From NCBI RefSeq assembly GCF_035046485.1, contig NC_085138.1, positions 58,447,254-58,511,253 on the forward strand: a DNA stretch of 64,000 nucleotides, given 5' to 3'. Made by a program: the position numbers and the translations under genes. Each line of letters starts with the position of its first letter. The first letter of the stretch is position 1. This DNA is from Aedes albopictus. Taxonomy: Eukaryota; Arthropoda; Insecta; Diptera; Culicidae. The notes under the pieces were generated by a model that ran no database searches, had not been told where the DNA came from, and was given only the letters and a program-made list of their open reading frames with translations. Positions 21,761-31,708 of the stretch are shown piece by piece.

Positions 21761-24016
21761 TTCTGTAGAACTAAGTTCCCTCATTTGAAGTACTGACTTT
21801 ATGTAAGCATAAAGCTCCATCTTCTTATGCTCTGTTTTAATTTATGTACATTTTCAATTTATACACCCTCACCATGACATTAAAAAAGTTCCAGTTTAGA
21901 TTACTTACTAGAATCTTAACAGTTACATCAGTGATTTCATTCAAAGATTGTGAACTTCTGATCAGAATCTGATTTCTCCGAAGGTCTATGACAGATCCTT
22001 TATGAGACTTTCCAAAATGTTTAAAAGATTTCCAGAAATTCTCTTCACAAAATCCCAAGATGTCTTGCAGATTATTCCTTATGATTGTAGCAGATTTCTT
22101 ACAGAGATTTAGCCTAACACAATCTCCTATTACCTAGCACTAAGCCTAACGAAATTCTAGCAGGATTCTTCCCGAGATAATTGATGACAACATAACACTA
22201 CAAGACAAGCTACAAGATAATATAGAAATACATCAGAATTGTCGCTTTTATTCCATAAAACGGAGGCCTATTGTGTCACCTGGTATCAGTTTGACCTACT
22301 GTACGATCAACGTTGTAAGCCTTAATATTTAATAGCCTATTGATGGGGCAGCTCCGACGTAATTCATTCATGTTCAACCTCCAAGCACTCATCAAAAATT
22401 AACACGCAATAACCTTCGCATCGACGAGAAACGCAGACAGCTAGGATTTCCATAATCCATTAATTATACACTGCCACTGCTGGCTTACTGTCGGGAAAAC
22501 TCCCTGTTTTCCGACCATCCCTTCTCTATTAATCCACCTATACCTTTCCCTTAAATTGAGCATTCCATCCTTTCCGAAGATAGCTCTATTGCCCTAAACC
22601 GAAATTATTTTCATCGTTCAATTAATACTTGACGAATTTAATTACAGTGCCTCCATCTTCGCCGCCCTGTCGAAGCTCCGACATCCACCCAAAAGGATCT
22701 TCGACATGGTGCCCGTGAGCTCACTGGAACGACTCTTGCCGGATAAGACTGCGGTTACTTTCATAGTAGGTACCCTCGCTAGGCATACTTCTGCTGAAGA
22801 TGACGATGATGGGCTTTCAACGCGGCGAACAAACACACCGCATCGACGAGTTGGAACGTTGAACGCAAGCTTTTGCCGGCTGCTGGCTCCGTCTCTTTCC
22901 GAGTCCGACCACCGCACCAGGTGCTTCTCGCACGGCAATTTGAGTGTTCAACGAACCGAGCCTGATGCCTTTTGAGGCGAAGGAAATAATTAACACACGC
23001 CGGGGTTTCCGAAATGGCGCACTGCTGGCTGGCTGGAGCCAGCATCGCGTGAACTGAAGGGGAGGAAGCTTTCCCAAGGGAAAGCGAAAACATTTTTAGC
23101 CTTTCCGAGGAAAATTGTGATGTTGTCAGCAGGAATGGAGGAAATTGACTGTCATTTACCGGTTCAAAAGCACGCATTTTGAATTGTAGATAGACTCTTA
23201 AGCTCCCTGCGGAATACTTAGAGGAGTAAATCGTACTGCTTTCGAGTAAAGATGCATACCCTGCCCAAACATCAACCATATCCGCATGAAGCAAACTGAG
23301 AAAAGCCCAGCCGGCAGAAACAACTTCACGCAAATTTCCACTCCGGATGTACATAAAAACATACTTTGCGCCACACTTTGAACGTCGCGAAACTTTTGCG
23401 CGAGAATTTAACCTAAGAATGACTTTGAAAAACAAGGCGCACCAAGGTTTCACTGCCGTGTGAATTTGATTAACAAACAGCAGCAGAAACAGTGTTTTCT
23501 CAGCCACCAAGGGAGACTTGTCAATCAAGTCAGCTGAAGTTGGTTGTTGGAATAAAGTACATAGGTTGGCTGATGTTGAGCTTGACATTGATTATTTCTC
23601 GGGAAAAGTTTGTGCCCAGAAAACTGGACGTGCTAAGCGAGTGATTGAGACCTTGAATAAGTTTCGCTATATGAGAGGAAACTACAAAGTTCTATCGGGT
23701 TGAATACTCTCTTAATTCCGGGCATAAGATCCGATTTTCAGTTCCATACAATGGAAATGCCTACTTCTCCGTTAAGTATTTACTGCATTTAAATTTTAAT
23801 CTTTAAATTATTATCTCATATGCACCAAACATGGAATTCCATAATGTAATTCAGTGAGCTTTGCATAGTGCAAAGATTCGTGATTTCAAATGAAATCAAC
23901 GTACTTATGTTCAAATTGACTATTACGAAAAACAATCCCTTGCACTGCTCACATATGATTTGAACTCACGACCCTTATATGCTACTTTACATGTTACAAA
24001 AATAAAAGAAAATAAA
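21761..24016. other. Mostly unique-looking sequence, no confirmed gene
   Basis: 22640-23100 is clearly more GC-rich than its surroundings and contains overlapping open frames on both strands (see 22779-23588). Elsewhere nothing is recognisable. Confidence 0.4.
22779..23588 (-). CDS. Unrecognised 269-residue open frame, probably not a gene
   Basis: This is the longest open frame in the window that is neither a simple repeat nor a recognisable transposon protein. It begins MSSSTSANLCTLFQQ and ends HHRHLQQKYA. There is no domain I recognise, no signal peptide, no coiled coil and no membrane segment beyond a short LLLFVNQI stretch. It is rich in Ser, Leu, Arg and Cys (GC-driven composition), and an opposite-strand 89-residue frame (22706-22975) overlaps its end. 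In 64 kb of mosquito DNA one such frame could arise by chance. It is listed so that it can be tested for conservation or transcription; no function is proposed. Confidence 0.12.
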   Translation of the reverse strand: MSSSTSANLCTLFQQPTSADLIDKSPLVAEKTLFLLLFVNQIHTAVKPWCALFFKVILRLNSRAKVSRRSKCGAKYVFMYIRSGNLREVVSAGWAFLSLLHADMVDVWAGYASLLESSTIYSSKYSAGSLRVYLQFKMRAFEPVNDSQFPPFLLTTSQFSSERLKMFSLSLGKASSPSVHAMLAPASQQCAISETPACVNYFLRLKRHQARFVEHSNCRARSTWCGGRTRKETEPAAGKSLRSTFQLVDAVCLFAALKAHHRHLQQKYA

Positions 24017-24530
24017 TTATTACATATCATCAACATAACACGATACGAACCTTACAAATGCACAAATTAGGAACATCACAAATTGACGCAGCACAACACA
24101 TAACATAAATTGCCCTGTTATCCAGATGGATAACTCCTTCCGATCACAGGATGACGAGGTTTTATTTATTGGTTTGGGTCCATCAGTCATCCTGGAATTG
24201 TATTTTATTTGCCAGTTTGCCTTTTAGTTCACAGCATTTGGTTTTGTCTAGGAAAACTAATCCTAATCGGACATCCCGTTTCAGGGTTCGATACTTGAGC
24301 TCAACAACTTGAAGTCCGTGGCAGGGAAAGGTTTACATCTCTAGTACTTGACCGCTGCCCGAAATAGCCTGGAAGTTGGCAATCAAAGTGGAATTGCATT
24401 TCATGGGCCTCTATTTTTCCAGAACCCTATAAATGTGCATTTAAATTATGCGAATACATACAAGTTAAAATAACACATATATCACAAGGAACGCACGAAT
24501 AATAAACTCATAACACATAAAACAATTATT
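24017..24530. repeat. Interspersed repeat, copy 1 of a pair
   Basis: Shares ordered blocks with 24814-25342: TTGCCCTGTTA, CAGGATGACGAGGTTT, GGTCCATCAGTCA, TTTTGTCTAGGA, GGGAAAGGTTTACATCTCTA and AAATGTGCATT. Both copies have the same orientation. Copy 2 is cleanly bounded by its insertion into a MITE, while the ends of copy 1 are approximate. No coding capacity is seen. Confidence 0.8.
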
Positions 24531-24703
24531 CTGTCTTATGTATAATTGTAACAAATATTTATACCCGTAACATACATTACCAATATGCTACCTATGTAGC
24601 AAAAAAATGACACATCTTTTGAGTTGATGCTAGAAAGTTCAAAAGCCTTGGGCCAAATTTCATTTTCTCATAACCATAAATCTATCCATCTCAGTTGTAC
24701 ATA

Positions 24704-25390
24704 CCCAAACAACCAGTAATCGTAAGATACTGTATGAGATAATAAAGTGGAGGCCATATGCGTGCATGCCTCCGGTTAGGCGCATGTAAACTGTACGCAT
24801 TTCGCCTCCACTTATTACGAAAAAATAATGAAGCACTACAAATGCACATTGAATTATGACATTATAGAGGAACATTACAAATGCGTAATAAAATAGGGCA
24901 TCACACTTGGACAAATACAACACAGAACAGATATTTTGCCCTGTTACCCTACTAGTGGATAACGATTTCCGATGACAGGATGACGAGGTTTCATTATTTT
25001 TGTTGGTCCATCAGTCAATCCTGTAATCGTATTTTCTTTGGCAGGTTGCCTTTGGTTCGCAGCATTAGTTGCTTTCATAGCTTGAGTTTTGTCTAGGATT
25101 TTTTAATCCTAAGGGGCATCCCGCTTCCGGTTTCATCACTAGAGTTCTATAACTTGAAGTCTGTACCAGGGAAAGGTTTACATCTCTAGTACTTAATCAC
25201 GGCCCGAAATGGCCTGAATGTTGGCAATCGAAATAGGATTGCGGGCCTCCATTCTGCCAGAATCCGATAAATGTGCATTAATACTTGGGTAATATTTCCA
25301 AGTTAAAATACAACATTTAACACAAAAATAAAACTTGTAATACACTTTAACATCTTAAGCAACGTCTTATACGATAACTGGTTGACTGGG
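24704..25390. mobile_element. CCCAGTCAACCAGT-type MITE, split by an insertion
   Basis: The left half (24704-24813) reads CCCAAACAACCAGTAATCG... to CGCCTCCACTT, and the right half (25343-25390) reads CACTTTAACATCTTAAGC... to GGTTGACTGGG. Together they match the intact copy at 26319-26473. The interrupting segment is 24814-25342. The characteristic centre GGAGGCCATATGCGTGCATG is preserved at 24752-24771. Flanking duplication is unclear. Confidence 0.85.
24814..25342. mobile_element. 0.53-kb element inserted into the MITE (copy 2 of the repeat pair)
   Basis: It begins ATTACG and ends GTAATA and is flanked by CACTT on both sides (24809-24813 and 25343-25347), a probable 5-bp target duplication because the undisrupted MITE at 26319-26473 has CACTT only once. 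It is related to 24017-24530. The ends have a short ATTAC/GTAAT inverted match. Family unknown. Confidence 0.75.
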
Positions 25391-26127
25391 TATGCACACA
25401 AAGCGAGTGGGTTTTATTTACAGCTGAAACTGTTTGTGTTAACGCCACATAGAGCGATGATGATTCACTTTTCAATCACGGTACATAACACTTAAAGCGC
25501 GCGGTGATATTCTCGATAGGAACACGATTTAGTTCAATGACCGAGGATGTAAACACTTTATTTCCGACTAGAAAGCGACACACTTTATTTACTCGTAAAC
25601 TACAAGTTGCGTTTATTGCGGATAACCGATCGCGGCGGAGGTTTATTTTCAACTAACTATTCTGCTGCCTCTGCTAGGTAGAGGCAGCTAGATCGCTATA
25701 CACGATCGGGAGGCGATCGGTATCAAAAGGCCTATTCAATAGAATACATAGGGGCAAACATGTGTGGCAATCTACAACGTTCTATAGTGTGGACGTGACT
25801 AGGGTGGCTCATGCAATATAAATTGGTTATTCTAATTTTAATCTGGCGCAATCAGTTTGAATATCTATCCTATCTTGATACCTTTTCGGCTATCAAGTAA
25901 CTGTTCCTCCAATTTCCCCGAGCGCGATCGCGGCCGCCCTCGAAGTCGCCGATCTCTACCTGGTTCCCTGCTGAATATTGCTTTCGTTCTATTCTTTCTT
26001 CCAACATTTGCACTACGTGTCCAGCTCACTGAGTGTTCCGTATTTTATACGTTTCACAATATTCGCATCTTTTTCTATTCTCTTGTTTCGCACCGAGAAT
26101 TGCCCGCAACAGTTTGAGTTCAAAAAC
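25391..26127. other. No gene seen
   Basis: Contains CGATCGCGGCGG and CGCGATCGCGGCC phrases near 25630 and 25925 and an 86-residue plus frame at 25857-26117 with no recognisable domain. Confidence 0.35.
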
Positions 26128-26735
26128 ACCGATCTACCTCCTTGAACGTCCACGTCTCGTGACCGTAGAGGACAACCGGAAGAATTAGCCTCTTATATAT
26201 AACGAATTTCGTTTGCGCTTGCAAGTTATGAGACCTAAGCTGGTTACGCAATCCGTAAAAGGCCCAATTCGCAGCTGAAATACTCCTTTTAACTTCACGG
26301 GAAACGTCTTTGTCACACCCCAGACAACCAGTAATCGTATAACAGGTTGCATAAGATGATAATGTGGAGGCCATATGCGTGCATGCCTCCATTTTGGCAC
26401 ATGTAAAATGTTCGCATATCGCCTCCACTTTAACATCTTATGCAACATCTTATACGATCACTGGTTGACTGGGATGTCACAAGTGTTCCAAGATACTTAA
26501 ACTTCAAACACATCCTCATCAATCACTATCTCAACACTAACACCAATAGGTCTGCCTCTGTCTCTACCAGGTATCATGTACTTCGTCTTGGTAGAGTTAA
26601 TCGAGTTAAATCTATCTTCGCTGTCTCTCTTTTCAGAGAAGCATAAGCATCCTCCACTGCCCTGCAATCAACGCCGATGAGATCAATATCGTCTGAAAAA
26701 CCAAGGAGCATGTGCGATCGTGTGATGATCAGGTA
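26128..26735 (-). pseudogene. RTE-type reverse transcriptase fragment, split by a MITE
   Basis: Read on the minus strand from ~26735: HMLLGFSDDIDLIGVDCRA carries the FxDD catalytic box, followed by AVEDAYASLKRETAKI and, after frame changes, KYLGTLVT. The MITE at 26319-26473 then intervenes. The protein resumes as CDKDVSREVKRSISAANWAF, YGLRNQLRS and LILPVVLYGHETWTFKEVD, the thumb region of RTE-clade LINEs. It stops at ~26128 at a deletion edge. Assignment to RTE is from family resemblance. Non-functional. Confidence 0.85.
26319..26473. mobile_element. CCCAGTCAACCAGT-type MITE, intact short copy
   Basis: Inverted arms CCCAGACAACCAGTAATCG... and ...CGATCACTGGTTGACTGGG, about 60 bp each, around a centre with GCATGCCTCC. 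The flanks both contain TGTCACA (26312-26318 region and 26475-26481), possibly a 7-8-bp target duplication. It interrupts the RTE reverse transcriptase between GTLVT and CDKDV. Two longer, secondarily split members are at 24704-25390 and 52825-53708. Confidence 0.9.
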
Positions 26736-26884
26736 TCAGGTATCAGTAGGTCGGCTCTAGAGGCACGTTCTCCTCCATTCGGGAAATTTGTGCCATCGCC
26801 ATGAACACGAGCCTATTCATCATTTACCTGACGGAGAAGGGAAGGAAAAAGGATAGGACATGGGAAAGGACAGGTAAGGGAATA

Positions 26885-26995
26885 GGATCGTCATACTCGC
26901 AAAAGCGTACCACAATGGGTTCACAAAGCGTCCTGAAAAGGACACTGTAATATCGCATAAGCGTGCCACAATGGGTTCGAACAGCGCCCTGAAAA
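26885..26995. repeat. Two-copy ~55-bp tandem repeat in the LINE 3' untranslated region
   Basis: GCGTACCACAATGGGTTC (26905) with TGAAAAGGACACTGT recurs as GCGTGCCACAATGGGTTC (26962) with TGAAAAGGGCACTGT. Confidence 0.85.
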
Positions 26996-27030
26996 GGGCA
27001 CTGTGATCATGCATAAAGCGTAAAGAGAGC

Positions 27031-28236
27031 CTATAGCTCTTTACCACAGCGGGTCAAGAACAACAGAACGTTCTGAAGATTCAGGTTTCTGAAGTCAGTT
27101 TCACTTAATAAGTGTTTCCCGAGTACTCGGAAACGCAATTGCGCAAAAACTGGACAGTTACATATTAAATGATACGAAGTTCCATAATCGGATTCACAGG
27201 TATCACATGCAAATGAATCAGCTTGCTGAATATTCGCCATGTGATAACTGAGTCGGCAGTGGCCAGTCAATGCTTTGACCAGCATGCTGCAATTCTGCTT
27301 TGACAGATTTGTTAGATACTTTGCCACCCCTAGAGATGGCTCAGTACAATACAATTTTGTTTGACGACATGACTCCAAACTATTCCAGTATTGTTTGTGC
27401 TGAGTGGCAGCCCAGGTGTCAATCCGAAGCTTCACCCAACACTTGGATACCGGAATAGCTGGCTCAGGGCCAATGAAGTCATGTGATGCTCCAGTGCGAG
27501 CTAACTCATCAGCCAATTCATTTCCAGCGATGGAAGAATGGCCAGGTACCCATACAAGGTGAACAGCGTTTGCTGAATTCAGCTCCTCAATTTGAGTTCG
27601 ACAAGCGATAACTATCTTCGACCTGGAGTTGGCCGAAGCAAGTGCTTTAATAGCAGCCTGGCTATCTGAACAGAAGTATATTACTTTGCCCATTACGTGC
27701 TGCTGAAGTGCTGATTGCACTCCGCACATAAGAGCAAAGATTTCGGCCTGAAAAACGGTGCAGTGTCTGCCAAGTGAATAAGACTGATACAGCCTTAGCT
27801 CACGAGAATAAACACCAGCACCTGCTCGACCTTCGAGAAGGGAGCCATCAGTGTAACATACGATGCCGTCTGAAATACTTCTTTCCAGATAACCAGATGT
27901 CCACTCTTCCCGGGAAGGGAATTTCGTGGAAAATGTCCTATATGGAAAATTACAAGAAATTGTAAGATCACTTGGAGCAAGGACAACTTTGTCCCAATTC
28001 ACCAAAAGTGGAAACAACGAGGTGTGTGTTGAACTGCGGTTCACAGGAGTTTCCTCTAGTAAACCGAGTACCCATAGGCGGTAAGTGCAAGAAAGTGCTT
28101 CTTGTTTGAGATGAATGTGTAGTGGGACAACGTCAAAGAGAACTTCGAGCGCTGCCGTGGGAGTTGATAGTGCCAGTCCTCTGCACGCCAGACCTCCTAG
28201 TCGCACCTTCGAGTGCACTAAGGGCCAGAATCGCAA
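27031..28236 (-). CDS. C-terminal part of LINE ORF2: RNase H and zinc knuckle, open for 401 codons
   Basis: Residues 1-60 look like the RT thumb (LACRGLALSTPTAALEVLF, QEALSCTYRLWVLG). Residues ~123-250 are an RNase H domain with every catalytic position present: D130 in CYTDGS, E165 in FQAEIFAL, D191 in CSDSQAA, D243 in GNELADELA, plus H233 in WVPGHSSI. Residues 344-361 form a knuckle, C344-x2-C347-x8-H356-x4-C361. RNase H in such LINEs removes RNA from the cDNA hybrid. The methionine at 28236 is internal to the family protein, not a true start, because the element is truncated upstream. The uninterrupted frame implies a fairly young copy. As a lone fragment it is unlikely to be expressed. 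Confidence 0.88.
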   Translation of the reverse strand: MRFWPLVHSKVRLGGLACRGLALSTPTAALEVLFDVVPLHIHLKQEALSCTYRLWVLGLLEETPVNRSSTHTSLFPLLVNWDKVVLAPSDLTISCNFPYRTFSTKFPSREEWTSGYLERSISDGIVCYTDGSLLEGRAGAGVYSRELRLYQSYSLGRHCTVFQAEIFALMCGVQSALQQHVMGKVIYFCSDSQAAIKALASANSRSKIVIACRTQIEELNSANAVHLVWVPGHSSIAGNELADELARTGASHDFIGPEPAIPVSKCWVKLRIDTWAATQHKQYWNSLESCRQTKLYCTEPSLGVAKYLTNLSKQNCSMLVKALTGHCRLSYHMANIQQADSFACDTCESDYGTSYHLICNCPVFAQLRFRVLGKHLLSETDFRNLNLQNVLLFLTRCGKEL

Positions 28237-28245
28237 TCTAGCGGA

Positions 28246-28374
28246 ACTAAATTAATTACTCCATAACGAAGCATTTCCGACACATGGTGTCTTCGACAAA
28301 GTTGTTTGATATCAGCAGGGGCATCTATTGCTTAGAACGTAATAGTAAGCAACTCATCCGCATAGGTGGCGCCA
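28246..28374. other. Edge of a foldback-type repeat
   Basis: Carries GGTGTCTTCGACAAAGTTG at ~28288 and GGTGGCGCCACC at ~28366, phrases like those in the neighbouring foldback, but it is not part of the matched arms. Confidence 0.45.
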
Positions 28375-31135
28375 CCATCTAACTTATTTGTTTTACGTCC
28401 TAGAGACTTGGCGTCTTCGGCAAAGTTGTTTATTTTGGCAAAATAAACAACTCTTTCTCAGACGTCAAAATTCCACAGCCTACTGTTTTAAAATTATTTA
28501 AAAAATAAAAACCAATCAATGAAAAAACAGTTTTCAAAGCTTATTTTGACATGTTTACCAGAAATCATGTGAGTTTAAATTTGTTCCTAATGCATATGTG
28601 TCAAACCAAATACACTGTACGGGAATATGTTGAATATTATCATTGAAAATTTAAAATAAAAATACAAATTCGAAAAAATAGTGTGAATTTCAACCTTTAA
28701 TATCTCACAAAGCGCAAAAAAATCGCAACTTCAAATTTTCAGCAAATACGAAGCAATACTAGGTGAACATACTGCCAAAAATTTGGAGAGGTATTTTTGG
28801 TGTTTTTGAGATAATAGCTTTTTAGTAACAGTATAAATATAAGTAGCGCCAGCATGTAACTTTTTACTGGTCCACATTAGAGAGTTTATGTCTTCGAAAA
28901 AGTTGTTCATTTTGACTCAATAAACAACTCTCTCTTAGACGTCAAAATTCCACGCCCTACTGTTTTCAAATTATTGCATATAAACTAGATTATATTGATA
29001 AAAAATGACAATAAAACACATTTTGATGCAAAAGTATGAACTATTCTTATTGTTTTTACTTTTACGATACATAGTAGGTCATGAACATGTCAGTTTCGTG
29101 GAGCTTCAGTTTCACGATCTTCGATCAACGTCCTTTCCATTTAGGAACAGATCCACGAGCTTTCGACAAGATATTTCGCGCTCTAGAATTTAAAATGATT
29201 GACAAAATAGGTTAAGCTTAAAACATTTTGAAAATGGCATGCAAAAAATTAAAAGATATCTTGACTCATGCTGACAAAAGTAAACTGACATTTGCTTAAC
29301 CTACTATTTATCGTAAAAGGAAAAACAATAAAAAATTCTTCATAGTATTGCATCAAGATGTGTTTTATTATCAGTTTTTATCAATAACATCTAGTTTATA
29401 TACAATAATTCAAAAACAGTAGGCCGTGGAATTTTGACGTCTAAGAAAGAGTTGTTTATTTAGTCAAAATGAACAACTTTTTTGAAGACATAAACTCTCT
29501 AATGTGGACCAGTAAAAAGTTACATGCTGGCGCTACTTATATTTATACGGTTACTAAAAAGCTATTATCTCAAAAACACCAAAAAACCCAAGTAACAATT
29601 AGCATGCCTTGAAGGTTTATTCATGTTTTATCCTGGTTTTATACGAGCATGTCAAAAAGCTAGTTGTTCTAAATTAGTTTTATGTGGTAGTTTTTTACTT
29701 TGAACCTTTGGCGTTCCATAAAACTATCATATAACTTCTGCTATAAACATCTTCAATTAAAGACTTGCAAGTAGACATGAATTGGTTTTATCACTTATTA
29801 TATACCATTTCAATAAAACTTGCATTTGCGGTTGTTGTCGGAGAGGTTTTTATTTGTAAACAAATACACAAAACTGTGAGGCAATGCATAAAACCAACAA
29901 AAGATTTCGTGGCCGTAACATAAACCAAAAAAATGCTGTGATAAAACCGCTGGTTTTATCATGAGCTCAGTTATGACTACCTCAGGAGGGTTAGCCCTAT
30001 TGGAGGAATCATCAGGAACAGAGAGTTTTATCAGAAAAATATGTCGCCTAGCCGGGATAATTCATGTAAATACAGAAAAATTATTTCTCAATTTCATGAT
30101 TTCACGTACAGCTTAAGATCAAATTAAACCATACAACACGTTTCCGTCATTTTATTTTGTCAGAAAAATTACATAATGTCTTTTAAACTCCGCTGTGTTG
30201 GAAAAACCATTTTTACACCCAATTCCACCGAGTAAATTAAATGCATTTAACATCCAAATTATGCATAGTTTGTGTGGCGCACTTAGTTTTTGTCATTATC
30301 ACAGTCACATTCACCACAAATTTTCCGTGGCATGTCTCCTGACACGTATTAAATAGGAAAACAAATCTGAATTCCAAATCGACACCTTTTCAATTGATGG
30401 CTGGATAAACAACCAAGCATAATTTATTCTGACGATCGAACATTGAGAGTGAAAAATAATCAAAACAATTATTTGACAAGCCAGAAGATGGTTTTATTTA
30501 GAAGATTGATAAAACTATGATACAACCCGAAATCCTAAGCCGGTTTGCATACGAAGTCCTGTAGACCCTAATAAGACTGGGCCAACTAGCTAGAACGTGG
30601 GCTTATTGAGGCATACAAGAACTCGAGAGCATTTTCAAGTCGGCATCAATGGTTTTATGTTTAGGATTTTTGAATCGCTAAAAAACTTTGATAAAATTAA
30701 AATTGTTACTTAGGAATACCTCTCCAAATTTTTGGCAGTATGTTCACCAAGAATTGCTTCTTATTTGCTGAAAATTTGAAGTTTCGATTTCTTGCGCTTT
30801 GTGAGATATTAAGGGTTGAAAATCACACTATTCTTTCAAATTTGTATTTTTATTTTAATTTTTTAATGATAATATTCAACATATTCCCGTACAATGTATT
30901 TGGTTTGACACATATGCATTAGGAAAAAAAATTAAACTCACATGATTTCTGGTAAAAATGTCAAAATAAGCTTTGAAAACTGTTTTTTCATTGATTGGTT
31001 TTTATTTTTTAAATAACTCAAAAACAGTAGGCTGTAGAATTTTGACGTCTGAGAAAGAGTTGTTTATTTTTCCAAAATAAACTACTTTGCCGAAGACGCC
31101 AAGTCTCTAGGGCATAAAACAAAGAAGTTAGATGG
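28375..31135. mobile_element. Large foldback element, arms ~720 bp, loop ~185 bp
   Basis: 28375-28795 is the inverse of 30715-31135, and 28796-29095 is the inverse of ~29280-29586; together they make one continuous left arm and a right arm broken only by the insertion at 29587-30714. The outer end starts CCATCTAACTT[AC]TTTGTTTTA and includes GGCGTCTTCGGCAAAGT. Arms match closely with scattered substitutions. The loop, ~29096-29280, is unremarkable. No protein is encoded: the 62-residue frame at 29005-29193 is incidental. Transcription would give a long hairpin RNA. Confidence 0.9.
29587..30714. mobile_element. 1.13-kb TIR element (CCCAAGTAACAATT ends) nested in the foldback arm
   Basis: Ends are CCCAAGTAACAATT and AATTGTTACTTAGG, a 14-bp inverted repeat with one mismatch. 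Comparison with the undisrupted left arm (equivalent of CACCAAAAATACC) shows three extra A residues at the junction, consistent with a 3-bp duplication. The interior has at least eleven [AG]GTTTTAT or ATAAAAC[CT] motifs in both orientations. No transposase. Shares the CCCAAGTAACA terminus with 31210-34666. Confidence 0.85.
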
Positions 31136-31209
31136 CCCTTAGTGGAGTGGAATGTTGATCAGTAAATTTGGAAGACCGTCACCATACTTCAATCCATTCA
31201 AGGACACAA
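31136..31209. other. Spacer between two elements
   Basis: No feature seen. Confidence 0.4.
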
Positions 31210-31708
31210 CCCAAGTAACACAGAAAACATCTTTTTAAAATGAACATTTCCAAAGATGCATTATAAATGTCTTATATGAGTTTCAGACAACATCTTGTGT
31301 TATTATTAAGCTGTAATTGTGTTTTTCAATTACAAACAACAAGAATTTTTGAGTTTCGCTTATCGGCCTAATCATGTATAAAATATGGTTATTACACTAA
31401 TCAATAACATTATTCGAGCATCAAAAGATAAAGTATTCGTGTTAGCGAACATTTATTGCATTCGTTCATCAGACACACTCAGCACGCAAATCCAGACCGA
31501 CGGCAGTTAGAACCGTAACAATCCAATCGCAAATCCATCCGCATCAACTTACGTTCTGCACAATGCAGCAAACTTTTAGCTTAATTTGTCACAAATGTTG
31601 TAATTGTCACCTCTCACAATGAAACCTACTAGTTTTAGCGACACCGCCGTACATCTGCATCCACCGTGGGTTCGTCAGCTTTCTAATATTTTTCACCTCA
31701 GCATTTGG

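Larger units (their letters stand above)
26820..28245 (-). mobile_element. 5'-truncated R1/LOA/I-type non-LTR retrotransposon
   Basis: Only the end of the reverse transcriptase, the whole RNase H domain, the C-terminal zinc knuckle and the 3' untranslated region remain. The 3' region (26820-27030) contains two copies of a ~50-bp unit. At ~28245 the coding sequence ends abruptly against a foldback-type repeat. The RNase H plus CxxC-x8-H-x4-C arrangement places it in the RNase H-bearing LINE group (LOA, R1-related or I); I cannot choose between them. Confidence 0.85.

Noticed and set aside
24017..25342. Direct repeat pair as LTRs of one retrotransposon
   Set aside because: The second copy is bounded by its own 5-bp duplication inside a MITE, ends are not TG...CA, and no gag-pol lies between the copies.
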